A stretch of DNA of 64,000 nucleotides, taken from contig NZ_CP147914.1 in assembly GCF_039645565.1 (NCBI RefSeq), forward strand, positions 1,857,573 through 1,921,572. The letters are read 5' to 3'. The notes beneath the pieces are model-generated. The model searched no databases and was not told the origin of the DNA. It saw only the letters and a list, made by a program, of their open reading frames with translations. Each line of letters begins with the position of its first letter. The first letter of the stretch is position 1. Below, one piece after another: positions 52,536-60,061 of the stretch. Source of the stretch: Sulfurimonas sp. HSL1-2. Its GTDB lineage: Bacteria; Campylobacterota; Campylobacteria; Campylobacterales; Sulfurimonadaceae. Both the position numbers and the translations under genes were made by a program.

Positions 52536-53392
52536 TTCACTTTCCTTGTACGGCGCAGAAAATAGAACTTCGCCAGCGCGATGATGACGAAGCTCATCAC
52601 CATCAGGATCAGCGCCAGTTCGAAGAGGCTCGAGAAGTAGAGATCCGTATCGGCCTCCGTGAACTCATTGGCGAGGGTAACGGGAATCGACGTCGCCGGC
52701 GCGGTAATGTCCAGCGAGATCTTGTGCACGTTCCCCATGACGAAGGTGACGGCCATCGTCTCGCCGACGGCACGGCCCAGGGCCAGGATCAGCGAACCGA
52801 TGATCCCCGCCTTGGCGTAGGGGATGACGACGTCCTTGATGACGTCCCACTTCGTCGCCCCCAGCGCGTATGCCGACTCTTTGAGGATGTCCGGCGTCGT
52901 GTTCATCGCGTCGCGGGTGACCGCCGCCATGAAAGGCAGGATCATGATCGCGAGGATAATCCCCGCAGTAAGCATCCCGATCCCCAGACCGCCGAAAACG
53001 TCACGGATGATGGGCACGAAATAGAAAAGCCCCCACATCCCGTAGATGACCGAGGGGATCGCCGCCAGCAGCTCGATGGAGACCCCGACGGGTGATTTGA
53101 GCTTCGCCGGGGCGATCTCGCTCAGAAAGATCGCCACCCCTATCGCGACCGGAACGGCGAAGAGCATCGCCAGGAAGGTCGAGATCACCGAACCGGCAAT
53201 CGCGGCGAACCCGCCGAATTTTTCCAGGTTCGGCGCCCATTTGTCCTGGAGGATGAAATCAAACCCGAACGCGGCGATCGCCTCCGTGGAGTGCTGGAAA
53301 AGCACCGTAAAAATCCAGGCGACGAGCAGCAAAATAGCCACCGCGACAAAGCGGGTCGCGTTCGCAAACAGTTTGTCAATCAGTAGTGTCAA
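52532..53392 (-). CDS. pstC: Phosphate ABC transporter permease PstC, 286 aa
   Basis: Six membrane segments, the PstC-type periplasmic stretch FGFDFILQDKWAPNLEKFGG and coupling loop ESAYALGATKWDVIKDVVIP. Start TTG at 53392 with GAGAG upstream. A Pho-box promoter lies 50-80 bases upstream. Confidence 0.97.
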   Translation of the reverse strand: MTLLIDKLFANATRFVAVAILLLVAWIFTVLFQHSTEAIAAFGFDFILQDKWAPNLEKFGGFAAIAGSVISTFLAMLFAVPVAIGVAIFLSEIAPAKLKSPVGVSIELLAAIPSVIYGMWGLFYFVPIIRDVFGGLGIGMLTAGIILAIMILPFMAAVTRDAMNTTPDILKESAYALGATKWDVIKDVVIPYAKAGIIGSLILALGRAVGETMAVTFVMGNVHKISLDITAPATSIPVTLANEFTEADTDLYFSSLFELALILMVMSFVIIALAKFYFLRRTRKVK

Positions 53393-53440
53393 ACTTTTCT
53401 CTCTTCATCGGGCGTAGATGCCCTTGATATGGTGGGCGCA

Positions 53441-53473
53441 ATGGTAAGCTACAAAGGTTACAGAAACATTACA
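53441..53473 (-). promoter_or_regulatory. Pho-box promoter of pstCAB
   Basis: On the minus strand TGTAAT (53473-53468) and TGTAAC (53462-53457), 11 bp apart, then 10 bases and TACCAT (53446-53441). There is no -35 box; the repeats occupy its place. Confidence 0.8.
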
Positions 53474-53504
53474 TATAGGTGGTAAAGCCCGCAGGCAAGG
53501 GGCT

Positions 53505-54941
53505 TCAGAGCAGTGGGACGTCGGCTGTCGGCGCGGTATCCGAAGCGGCACCCGGCATGAGGGGGGCGAGGCTGAAACCGAACGAGGAGCCCTCCCCTTC
53601 CACGCTGCTGATCTGCAGCTTCGTGTTGTGCAGGGCCAGGATGTAGCTGACGATGGAGAGCCCCAGTCCCATCGAATTGTCCCAGGTGTTCTTGTCGACG
53701 CGGTAGAACTTGCTGCTGATACGGTCAAGCTCCTTTGCGGCGATGCCGATCCCCCGGTCATGGACCCAGAGCATCCCGTCCGCTATCTCCAGTGTCACCG
53801 CCCCTTCGGAGTATTTCATCGCGTTATCGAGCAGGTTCGTGACGACCAGGTCGATCATCGTGCGGTCCGCTTCGACACTGCTGGGGGGACAGGAGACGTC
53901 CAGGGTCCGGTCGGTGTACTTTTTCGTAATGTTGTTTGCACACTCGGTGGCCAGATCGCAGAGATCAAACCGGCTCTTCGCCGGGGCCAGGTCATTGTTC
54001 TCGAGCTTGACGGAGAGCGACAGGCGGTCGAGCATCGTCGAGATCTTCTGGGCGTTGGCCGTGATCTTCTGCAAGAAGCGCTGCCGGATCCGGCCGTCGA
54101 TTTCCGGATCGTCATGGAGCGTCTCCGCGTAGCCGACGATCGAGGCGATCGGGTTCTTGAACTCGTGGCTGATCGCCGAGAGGATATCATTGCGCTGCTT
54201 GTTGATGAGGCGCAGCCGCGCCGTGTACTTGCGCTTCTGGCGCTCCCGCTTGGCCAGCTTCTTGACGAGGTTCTTGAGCAGCAGCGAGATCTGCAGGAAC
54301 TCCGTGAAATAGCGCGGTTTCACGACCGCTTTGTAGTTCTTGTCGCTGATCTCTTCGAGGTAGGCCGAGAGCTGGGCGATGTCGTAGCGGATCTTGCGGC
54401 TCATCCGTACCGCGAGGTAGACCACGACGAGCAGCAGCAGGGCCAGGACGCCCGCCAGCCGGTAAAGCAGTTTGTAGAAGTCGTCAAGCACCTTCTGCAG
54501 ACTGACGGCGATGCGCAGCGTGTAAGAGCGCCCCTGCCAGACGATGCGTTTGGCCACATAGAGAAAATCGATGCCGATCGTATGGGAGAAGCGGACGGCC
54601 TGGCCGAACTCCCCTTTGGCGGCGGCCATGACCTCTTCGCGGTTGGCGTGGTTTTCCATCTCTTCGCGGTTGGCATCGCTCTCCGCGGCCACCGTGCCGT
54701 CGGCGGCAATGACGGTGATGCGTTTCCCGATCCGCGGCGCCGTATCCGCAATGTAAGCGTCAAGGCTGGGAACGTACTGCAGGGTGGACTCGATCAGCCC
54801 GATCTCCTGCTTGAGCCGCACCTCGTAGTCAGTGATGACGGACTCTTTAAGGGTAAAGTAGCCCACGAATGAAGCAATGATCCCCATCAGCGCGAAGATG
54901 CCGAGGAACTGGAGGACAAATGAGTGGTGGATCTTCAGCAA
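53505..54941 (-). CDS. phoR: PhoR-like sensor histidine kinase, 478 aa
   Basis: Two membrane helices (VLQFLGIFALMGIIASFVGY; LAGVLALLLLVVVYLAVRMS) flank a periplasmic domain of about 130 residues (TVAAESDANREEMENHANRE), followed by a HAMP-like linker, H-box (LSAISHEFKNPIASIVGYAE), N-box VTNLLDNAMKYSEGAV and G boxes (DRGIGIAAKE, SMGLGLSIVSYIL). Its TTG start overlaps the phoB stop. The large periplasmic domain is unlike E. coli PhoR and like C. jejuni PhosS. It partners the adjacent PhoB and perhaps the orphan paralogue. Confidence 0.92.
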   Translation of the reverse strand: MLKIHHSFVLQFLGIFALMGIIASFVGYFTLKESVITDYEVRLKQEIGLIESTLQYVPSLDAYIADTAPRIGKRITVIAADGTVAAESDANREEMENHANREEVMAAAKGEFGQAVRFSHTIGIDFLYVAKRIVWQGRSYTLRIAVSLQKVLDDFYKLLYRLAGVLALLLLVVVYLAVRMSRKIRYDIAQLSAYLEEISDKNYKAVVKPRYFTEFLQISLLLKNLVKKLAKRERQKRKYTARLRLINKQRNDILSAISHEFKNPIASIVGYAETLHDDPEIDGRIRQRFLQKITANAQKISTMLDRLSLSVKLENNDLAPAKSRFDLCDLATECANNITKKYTDRTLDVSCPPSSVEADRTMIDLVVTNLLDNAMKYSEGAVTLEIADGMLWVHDRGIGIAAKELDRISSKFYRVDKNTWDNSMGLGLSIVSYILALHNTKLQISSVEGEGSSFGFSLAPLMPGAASDTAPTADVPLL

Positions 54942-55609
54942 AGTGTGTACCCTACTCCGCGTACCGTTTTGATGTACTCTTTGCTCTTGTCCGGGTCGAT
55001 CTTCTCTTTGAGGCGGTTGATGGCGACGTTGACGGTGCGGTCCTGGTAGACCTCATCGCCTCCCCAGACATGTTCAAGCAGGTAGTCCCGGTCAAGGACG
55101 ACGTTCTGGTTGGAGATCAGCGTATGCAGCAGGTCGAATTCGAGTTTGGTGAGCGTGATGGGGCTTCCCTCGATGGTCACCTCCCGCGAGGCGAGGTTGA
55201 GCAGGATGTCCCGGTAGGCAACGACACCCTCGGAGGGCGTACCCTTGGTCCGGCGGAGCACGGCGTTGATGCGCAGCAGCAGCTCTTTCATATTGAAAGG
55301 CTTGGTCATATAGTCGTCCCCGCCGCGCATGAACCCCTCTTCGATATCGCTCTCTTTGTTCTTGGCGCTGAGGTAGATGACCGGGGTCTGGATCCCCTCC
55401 TTGCGCAGCAAAGCGACGAATTCGCTCCCCTCCGCACCGGGAAGGTTCCGGTCCATGATCATCAGGTCGACCGACTCCTCCTCGAGCACGCGGCGGACGT
55501 TTTTCGTGTTCAGGAATCCGATCGTCTCAAACCCCTCTTTTTCCAGGTTGTACTCGATGAGTTCAAGAAGGTCCTCTTCATCCTCAACAATGACTATCGT
55601 CGTTTGCAT
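54935..55609 (-). CDS. phoB: PhoB-like phosphate response regulator (paralogue 2), 224 aa
   Basis: Receiver (MQTTIVIVEDEEDLLELIEY; Asp in LMIMDRNLPGAEG; Lys in DDYMTKPFNMKE) and winged helix (ITLTKLEFDLLHTLISNQNV; TVNVAINRLKEKIDPDKSK). It overlaps phoR and follows phoU by 20 bases, so phoU-phoB-phoR form one operon. The ATG at 55609 is used instead of an in-frame codon at 55621. Confidence 0.93.
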   Translation of the reverse strand: MQTTIVIVEDEEDLLELIEYNLEKEGFETIGFLNTKNVRRVLEEESVDLMIMDRNLPGAEGSEFVALLRKEGIQTPVIYLSAKNKESDIEEGFMRGGDDYMTKPFNMKELLLRINAVLRRTKGTPSEGVVAYRDILLNLASREVTIEGSPITLTKLEFDLLHTLISNQNVVLDRDYLLEHVWGGDEVYQDRTVNVAINRLKEKIDPDKSKEYIKTVRGVGYTLC

Positions 55610-55629
55610 CGCGTTTCCCACTCCCTTAT

Positions 55630-56298
55630 TTAGTAGCTCTGAAGTTTCCCGCCTTTGTGTTCGAACATCAGCAGGTTGGCAACGTTGACGGCACGGTCGC
55701 AGACCCGTTCGAGCTTGCGCAGCGTCCCCAGCATCCGGACATACGATGCGGAGAGCTCATGCTCGGAGATGATCATGGACATGATATCTTTTTCGAGGAT
55801 CGCGAAGAGGTCGTCGTTTTTGCTCTCTTCAACCATTACTTTCCGGTAGGTCTCCTCAACATCGCAGGAGTCGATCTTTGAAACGCACTCATAGATGCTG
55901 GTCAGCGCATTGACGACGCTCTTGTGCAGCTGGACGATGGCATTGTCGAAAGGTTCAAGGTTGCAATCGCTCTGCATCAGTTCACGGATGCGGCGGGCAT
56001 ATTTTTTCGTCCCTTCGGCGATGCGGACCAGTTCGTTGGTCATCTTGAGGTAGGCCACCAGCCCGCGGAGTTCCTGGGCTTCCGGTCCGAACAGCGCAAA
56101 GGTCTTCACGATCTCGTTGTCGACGGTGTTGCCGTCGTTTTCGATCATCTTCAAGGTTTCCGTCGCTGCTTCGAAACCGTCCGCATTCTTGGCGCTGTAC
56201 GCCTCGAGAGCCATACGGTTTGCTGTAACCTCTTTATGAATGATCTCGGCGACCATCCCCTGTATCTCGCGCAACTTTGTTTCGTAGCGTGGAAGCAT
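55630..56298 (-). CDS. phoU: Phosphate signalling protein PhoU, 222 aa
   Basis: All-helical PhoU: two repeats of the three-helix bundle, with ENDGNTVDNEIVKTFALFGP and SKIDSCDVEETYRKVMVEES carrying acidic metal-binding residues, and an ending LERVCDRAVNVANLLMFEHK. It represses PhoR signalling when phosphate is sufficient. The ATG at 56298 has AAGGA at good spacing. First gene of phoU-phoB-phoR, led by a Pho-box promoter with a perfect TATAAT. Confidence 0.95.
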   Translation of the reverse strand: MLPRYETKLREIQGMVAEIIHKEVTANRMALEAYSAKNADGFEAATETLKMIENDGNTVDNEIVKTFALFGPEAQELRGLVAYLKMTNELVRIAEGTKKYARRIRELMQSDCNLEPFDNAIVQLHKSVVNALTSIYECVSKIDSCDVEETYRKVMVEESKNDDLFAILEKDIMSMIISEHELSASYVRMLGTLRKLERVCDRAVNVANLLMFEHKGGKLQSY

Positions 56299-56399
56299 GC
56301 TCATCCTTACTTTATTTCAGATAGTGTAACACAACTCCCATAGGCGGCGGTATACCCGGGCCGCGGCAGCCGTGTTTTAGTTGATAATTGATGGCCGGG

Positions 56400-56432
56400 A
56401 TTATACGGGGGCTTGGTAACATAAAGGTTACA
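56400..56432 (-). promoter_or_regulatory. Pho-box promoter of phoU-phoB-phoR
   Basis: On the minus strand TGTAAC (56432-56427), TGTTAC (56421-56416), 10 bases, then a perfect TATAAT (56405-56400). It diverges from the pstS promoter only 25 bases away. Confidence 0.82.
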
Positions 56433-56456
56433 ATCACACCCGCCCGAAAAATGAAG

Positions 56457-56489
56457 TGTAATCATTTTGTAACCGTGCGATCCTACAAT
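56457..56489 (+). promoter_or_regulatory. Pho-box promoter of pstS
   Basis: TGTAAT (56457-56462) and TGTAAC (56468-56473), 11 bp apart, 10 bases, then TACAAT (56484-56489). The ATG is at 56518. Confidence 0.85.
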
Positions 56490-56517
56490 TCGGCCATCAC
56501 AACACGAAGGATCGTTT

Positions 56518-57522
56518 ATGTTCAAACGCATCGCAACTGCCCTTACGCTTGCATCACTTGCACTGGCCTCTGCATCTGCAGCCGACAAGATCAGCGGCGC
56601 GGGCGCTTCATTCCCCGCCCCGCTCTATTATGACTGGGCTTTCAACTACGGCAAAGAGACCCGTAGCCGTGTCAACTACCAGTCCATCGGTTCCGGCGGC
56701 GGGATCAAGCAGATCACGAACCGTATCGTCGACTTCGGTGCCTCCGACAAGCCGCTCACGACCAAGGAGCTGACCAAGGCGAAACTGCTCCAGTTCCCGG
56801 CTGTCATCGGTGCAATCGTCGTCGCGTATAACCTCCCGGGCATCGCCGACGAGCAGCTCAAACTCTCTAACACTCTCGTCGCCGACATCTTCGCCGGCAA
56901 AATCACGATGTGGAACGACCCGGCGATCGCCGCGGAGAACAAAGGGCTGGCGCTCCCGAACGAAAAGATCATCGTCGTACACCGTTCCGACGGGTCAGGC
57001 ACGACATACAACTTTACCTATTACCTGACAAAGAGCTCCGAGAACTGGGCCAACACGTACGGTGCCGGCAAGGCGATCGACTGGGCCGTCGGTATGGGCG
57101 GCAAAGGCAACGAAGGGGTTTCCAACCTCCTCAAACAGACGCCTTTCACCATCGGTTACATCGAAAGCGCCTACAAAGAGAAGAACCACCTCGCCGCCGC
57201 GACGCTGCAGACGGCGAACGGCAAGTGGGTCACGGCCCGCGAGGAGAACTTCAAGGCGGCGGCACAGTACGCCAGCTGGACGAAAGAGGACAACTTCTAC
57301 GCACTGCTGGCACTCCAGCCGGGCGACACCTCCTACCCGATCGTCGCGGCCACTTTCATCCTCCTGCCCAAAGAGAAAGCGGGCATGAACAAGAAGGTAA
57401 CCGCCTTCTATGACTACGCCTTCAAGCAGGGCGACGAGAGTGCCAAGAAGCTCGGTTACATCCCGCTGCCCGAAAGCACGAAACAGATGATCCGCGAATA
57501 CTGGACAACGAACATCAAATAA
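56518..57522 (+). CDS. pstS: Phosphate-binding protein PstS, 334 aa
   Basis: A signal peptide (FKRIATALTLASLALASASA) is followed by the binding-protein start DKISGAGASFPAPLYYDWAF and ligand residues in SIGSGGGIKQITNRIVDFGA and HRSDGSGTTYNFTYYL. The periplasmic receptor delivers phosphate to PstCA. Monocistronic, separated from pstCAB by phoU-phoB-phoR on the other strand. Confidence 0.98.
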   Translation: MFKRIATALTLASLALASASAADKISGAGASFPAPLYYDWAFNYGKETRSRVNYQSIGSGGGIKQITNRIVDFGASDKPLTTKELTKAKLLQFPAVIGAIVVAYNLPGIADEQLKLSNTLVADIFAGKITMWNDPAIAAENKGLALPNEKIIVVHRSDGSGTTYNFTYYLTKSSENWANTYGAGKAIDWAVGMGGKGNEGVSNLLKQTPFTIGYIESAYKEKNHLAAATLQTANGKWVTAREENFKAAAQYASWTKEDNFYALLALQPGDTSYPIVAATFILLPKEKAGMNKKVTAFYDYAFKQGDESAKKLGYIPLPESTKQMIREYWTTNIK

Positions 57523-57548
57523 TCCGGGCGGTCACACCCACCCTTTTC

Positions 57549-57567
57549 CGGCGGCCCCTCGCCGCCG
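57549..57567 (+). terminator. pstS terminator
   Basis: CGGCGGC-CCCTC-GCCGCCG, a perfect 7-bp stem 26 bases after the pstS stop, followed by TTTCCCCTTTC. Confidence 0.7.
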
Positions 57568-57740
57568 TTTCCCCTTTCATCCACTCCTAATTACCCTTTT
57601 TCTCATTCTCATTCAACAACCGTCCCCTGTCGTATCCGGTATTCTCCGTGTGCTATACTGGACCCGATACGGTTCATCCCATCAGACGCCGCATCATGGT
57701 TACGCTACAGTTGCTCTTTGGTTACAGTGGGATACATCTT

Positions 57741-57773
57741 TGTAATCTTTATGTAACCAAGCTGCTTTACAAT
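57741..57773 (+). promoter_or_regulatory. Pho-box promoter of the porin gene
   Basis: TGTAAT (57741-57746) and TGTAAC (57752-57757), 11 bp apart, 10 bases, then TACAAT (57768-57773). The ATG is at 57806 after GAGGAA. More GTTAC half-sites occur upstream at about 57700 and 57720. The rest of this 283-base gap has no gene. Confidence 0.85.
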
Positions 57774-57805
57774 TCACACAACTTAATGAATGAGGAAGCA
57801 CAACA

Positions 57806-59146
57806 ATGAAACAGATCGTTCTCTCAACGATTGCCGCACTGACACTGAGTACGGTCGCATCTGCCGACGCCACCACGCTTTACAGTGATCCGACAACGGG
57901 ACAGGTCTTTACTCAGCCGGGCGAGAACCGTGTCAAGATGGGTGAGTTCGTCGATGCGAACACCCTTGAAACGTCCGGAGAGAAGACGACGGTTATTGCA
58001 AAGGATTCCCCGGAATTCCTGCTGGGCCAGGAGACCGCGCCGAACATGAAGTTCACGGCATCGGACAACCCGGACATGTGGCTCAAACTCGGAGTCCGCA
58101 TCCAGGGAACGTTCGAGAACTACCAGCGTGATTATGAAGACGCGGCAAAGAGCGACACCAACAACTGGGACGCCTACCTCCGCCGGACGCGTTTCGAAGC
58201 CGCTGCCGGTTTCAGCAAAAACGTCTCATTCACAATGGATATCCGCAACGACAAGGCCAACTACCAGGACGACGGCGAGCAGAAGTTCAATGTCGGCGAT
58301 GCCTACCTCAAGATCAGCAAACCCTTCGGGACATCCCTTGTGAACTTCCGCCTCTACCGCGGCAAGATTGACGTGTCCCGTACCGAGACCGTCAAATCCG
58401 CCTATGTCCTGCACTATGACCGCCCGCACGTCGCGGATGAAGCGGCGCAGTACATCACCCACAACCGCCGCGGGACCAATGCGAAAATGTACGGGGACTG
58501 GAAGAAGAAAATCTATTACGAGGTCGCGTTCGGGGACGGTGTCTACTCCGGCAAGTTCAAAGACGCGGGCGGCAGCAGCTTCGACGGGGACGATTTCAAC
58601 CAGAAAAGCTTCTTCTACGGCGGGAAGGTCGTCCTCTCTCCGTTTGACGGCTGGGAAGAGACGAAGCGGACCGAAACCTACTTCGGCAAAGGCAAGCACT
58701 TTGAAATCGGCGCCTCCTACTGGAACAGCCCCGGGATCGAGTATGCCGACAGCAATGTCTCACAGACCATCGACCACGAGCTGATCAACCTCGAGATGTC
58801 GGCACACTACAAAGGCGCCTTTGTGCAGGCGGAGTGGTTTCAGTTCGACGGCGTCGTCAAGAACTGGGGCGAGGCCGAAACCGGCAAATCCACCGGCTGG
58901 TACGTCACCGGGGAGTACGTCATCGAGGCACTGGAATACCTCGCACCGTTCGTGCGCTACGAAAACTGGGATAAATACGACGGGAAAGGGGACTGGGGAC
59001 TCGAGTCGAAAATGGCAGGGGTGAACTGGTACCTCAGAGGCAACTCGACCAAAGTCGGTCTCGTCTTCCAGGAAGACACCTACGGGAAAGATCTCGGCGA
59101 CTACACCGATACTCGCTTCAAAGTCACGACACAGTGGTTCTTCTAA
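57806..59146 (+). CDS. Phosphate-selective porin (OprP/OprO family), 446 aa
   Basis: A signal peptide (KQIVLSTIAALTLSTVASA), a short N-terminal extension, and a beta-barrel with OprP-type features: WLKLGVRIQGTFENYQRDYE, AYLRRTRFEAAAGFSKNVSF, and the C-terminal TDTRFKVTTQWFF with a terminal Phe needed for insertion. Many Arg/Lys residues are present in the early strands, consistent with anion selectivity. It provides passive outer-membrane phosphate entry under starvation, next to pstS and behind the same promoter type. Confidence 0.9.
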   Translation: MKQIVLSTIAALTLSTVASADATTLYSDPTTGQVFTQPGENRVKMGEFVDANTLETSGEKTTVIAKDSPEFLLGQETAPNMKFTASDNPDMWLKLGVRIQGTFENYQRDYEDAAKSDTNNWDAYLRRTRFEAAAGFSKNVSFTMDIRNDKANYQDDGEQKFNVGDAYLKISKPFGTSLVNFRLYRGKIDVSRTETVKSAYVLHYDRPHVADEAAQYITHNRRGTNAKMYGDWKKKIYYEVAFGDGVYSGKFKDAGGSSFDGDDFNQKSFFYGGKVVLSPFDGWEETKRTETYFGKGKHFEIGASYWNSPGIEYADSNVSQTIDHELINLEMSAHYKGAFVQAEWFQFDGVVKNWGEAETGKSTGWYVTGEYVIEALEYLAPFVRYENWDKYDGKGDWGLESKMAGVNWYLRGNSTKVGLVFQEDTYGKDLGDYTDTRFKVTTQWFF

Positions 59147-59171
59147 AGAACCGCTGCCCCGCTTCTAGACC

Positions 59172-59921
59172 TCAATCCTCGATATAGTAACCGATCCCCG
59201 AAGCGTTCTGGATGATGTCTGTGGGCAGTTTGTTGCGCAGGCGCCACACAAGGGTGCGCACGCTGTTCTCCGTCGCCCCCTTCTCCTCCCAGACGTAGTT
59301 GATCGCCTGGTCGAAACTGACCACGAGGCCCAGCTGGGCGACCAGCAGGCGCATGAAAGCGTTCTCTTTCTTCGTCAGCTTGATCTTCTTGCCCTGGTAG
59401 AACGTTTCGCAGACGCTGATGTCGAGATAGTAGTCGTCACCGAACGGGACGATCGGCTTGTCGGAGAGCTTCTTGTTATAGAGCAGCTTTTCGAGGTTGA
59501 GCTTATCGTTTTTAAGCCCCTCCATATTCTCTTCACGCTCTTTTTCGACATGGTATTTGTACATCGCCATCTGGATCGTCGCATGCAGCGACTCCGGGTC
59601 GAAAGGTTTGACGATGTAGCCGTAGGGTTCGGTCTGTTTCGCTTCGTCAATGATGTTCGCATCGGAGTGAGCCGTGAGATAGATGAACGGAAGGGCGTGC
59701 TTCTCACGGATATACTTCGCCAGTTCGATCCCGTCCGCATCTTCCTGCAGACTGATATCAACCAGGACGATATCGGGTTCATACACCTTGATCTTGTTGG
59801 GTGCCTGGATCGATGAATCGACCGTCGCGGCAACCTCATACCCCTGGTTTTCCAAAGCGATCTGAAGGTTCATCGCTGTAACGGGATCGTCCTCGACGAT
59901 CATGACTTTGTAACTTTCCAT
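59172..59921 (-). CDS. Response regulator with coiled linker and winged-helix domain, 249 aa
   Basis: Receiver domain (YKVMIVEDDPVTAMNLQIAL; Asp in IVLVDISLQEDADGIEL; Lys in PYGYIVKPFDPESL), a helical linker (residues about 125-150) and a C-terminal transcriptional regulatory domain (KIKLTKKENAFMRLLVAQLG; SVRTLVWRLRNKLPT). ATG at 59921 after AAGGGTG; TATAAT on the minus strand at 59977-59972. It lies downstream of the hybrid kinase and is a plausible partner of it. Confidence 0.9.
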   Translation of the reverse strand: MESYKVMIVEDDPVTAMNLQIALENQGYEVAATVDSSIQAPNKIKVYEPDIVLVDISLQEDADGIELAKYIREKHALPFIYLTAHSDANIIDEAKQTEPYGYIVKPFDPESLHATIQMAMYKYHVEKEREENMEGLKNDKLNLEKLLYNKKLSDKPIVPFGDDYYLDISVCETFYQGKKIKLTKKENAFMRLLVAQLGLVVSFDQAINYVWEEKGATENSVRTLVWRLRNKLPTDIIQNASGIGYYIED

Positions 59922-60061
59922 CCCCACCCTTATACAAGCTCGATCAGTGCATCAAAAGTGCATTAAAAATAATTATAGTGAAAAAGGACTTTATTACAAA
60001 GTTATCATAGAGATGTCACATAAAACAAAATTCACCAAATAATGAAATGTTTCAAAACGAA

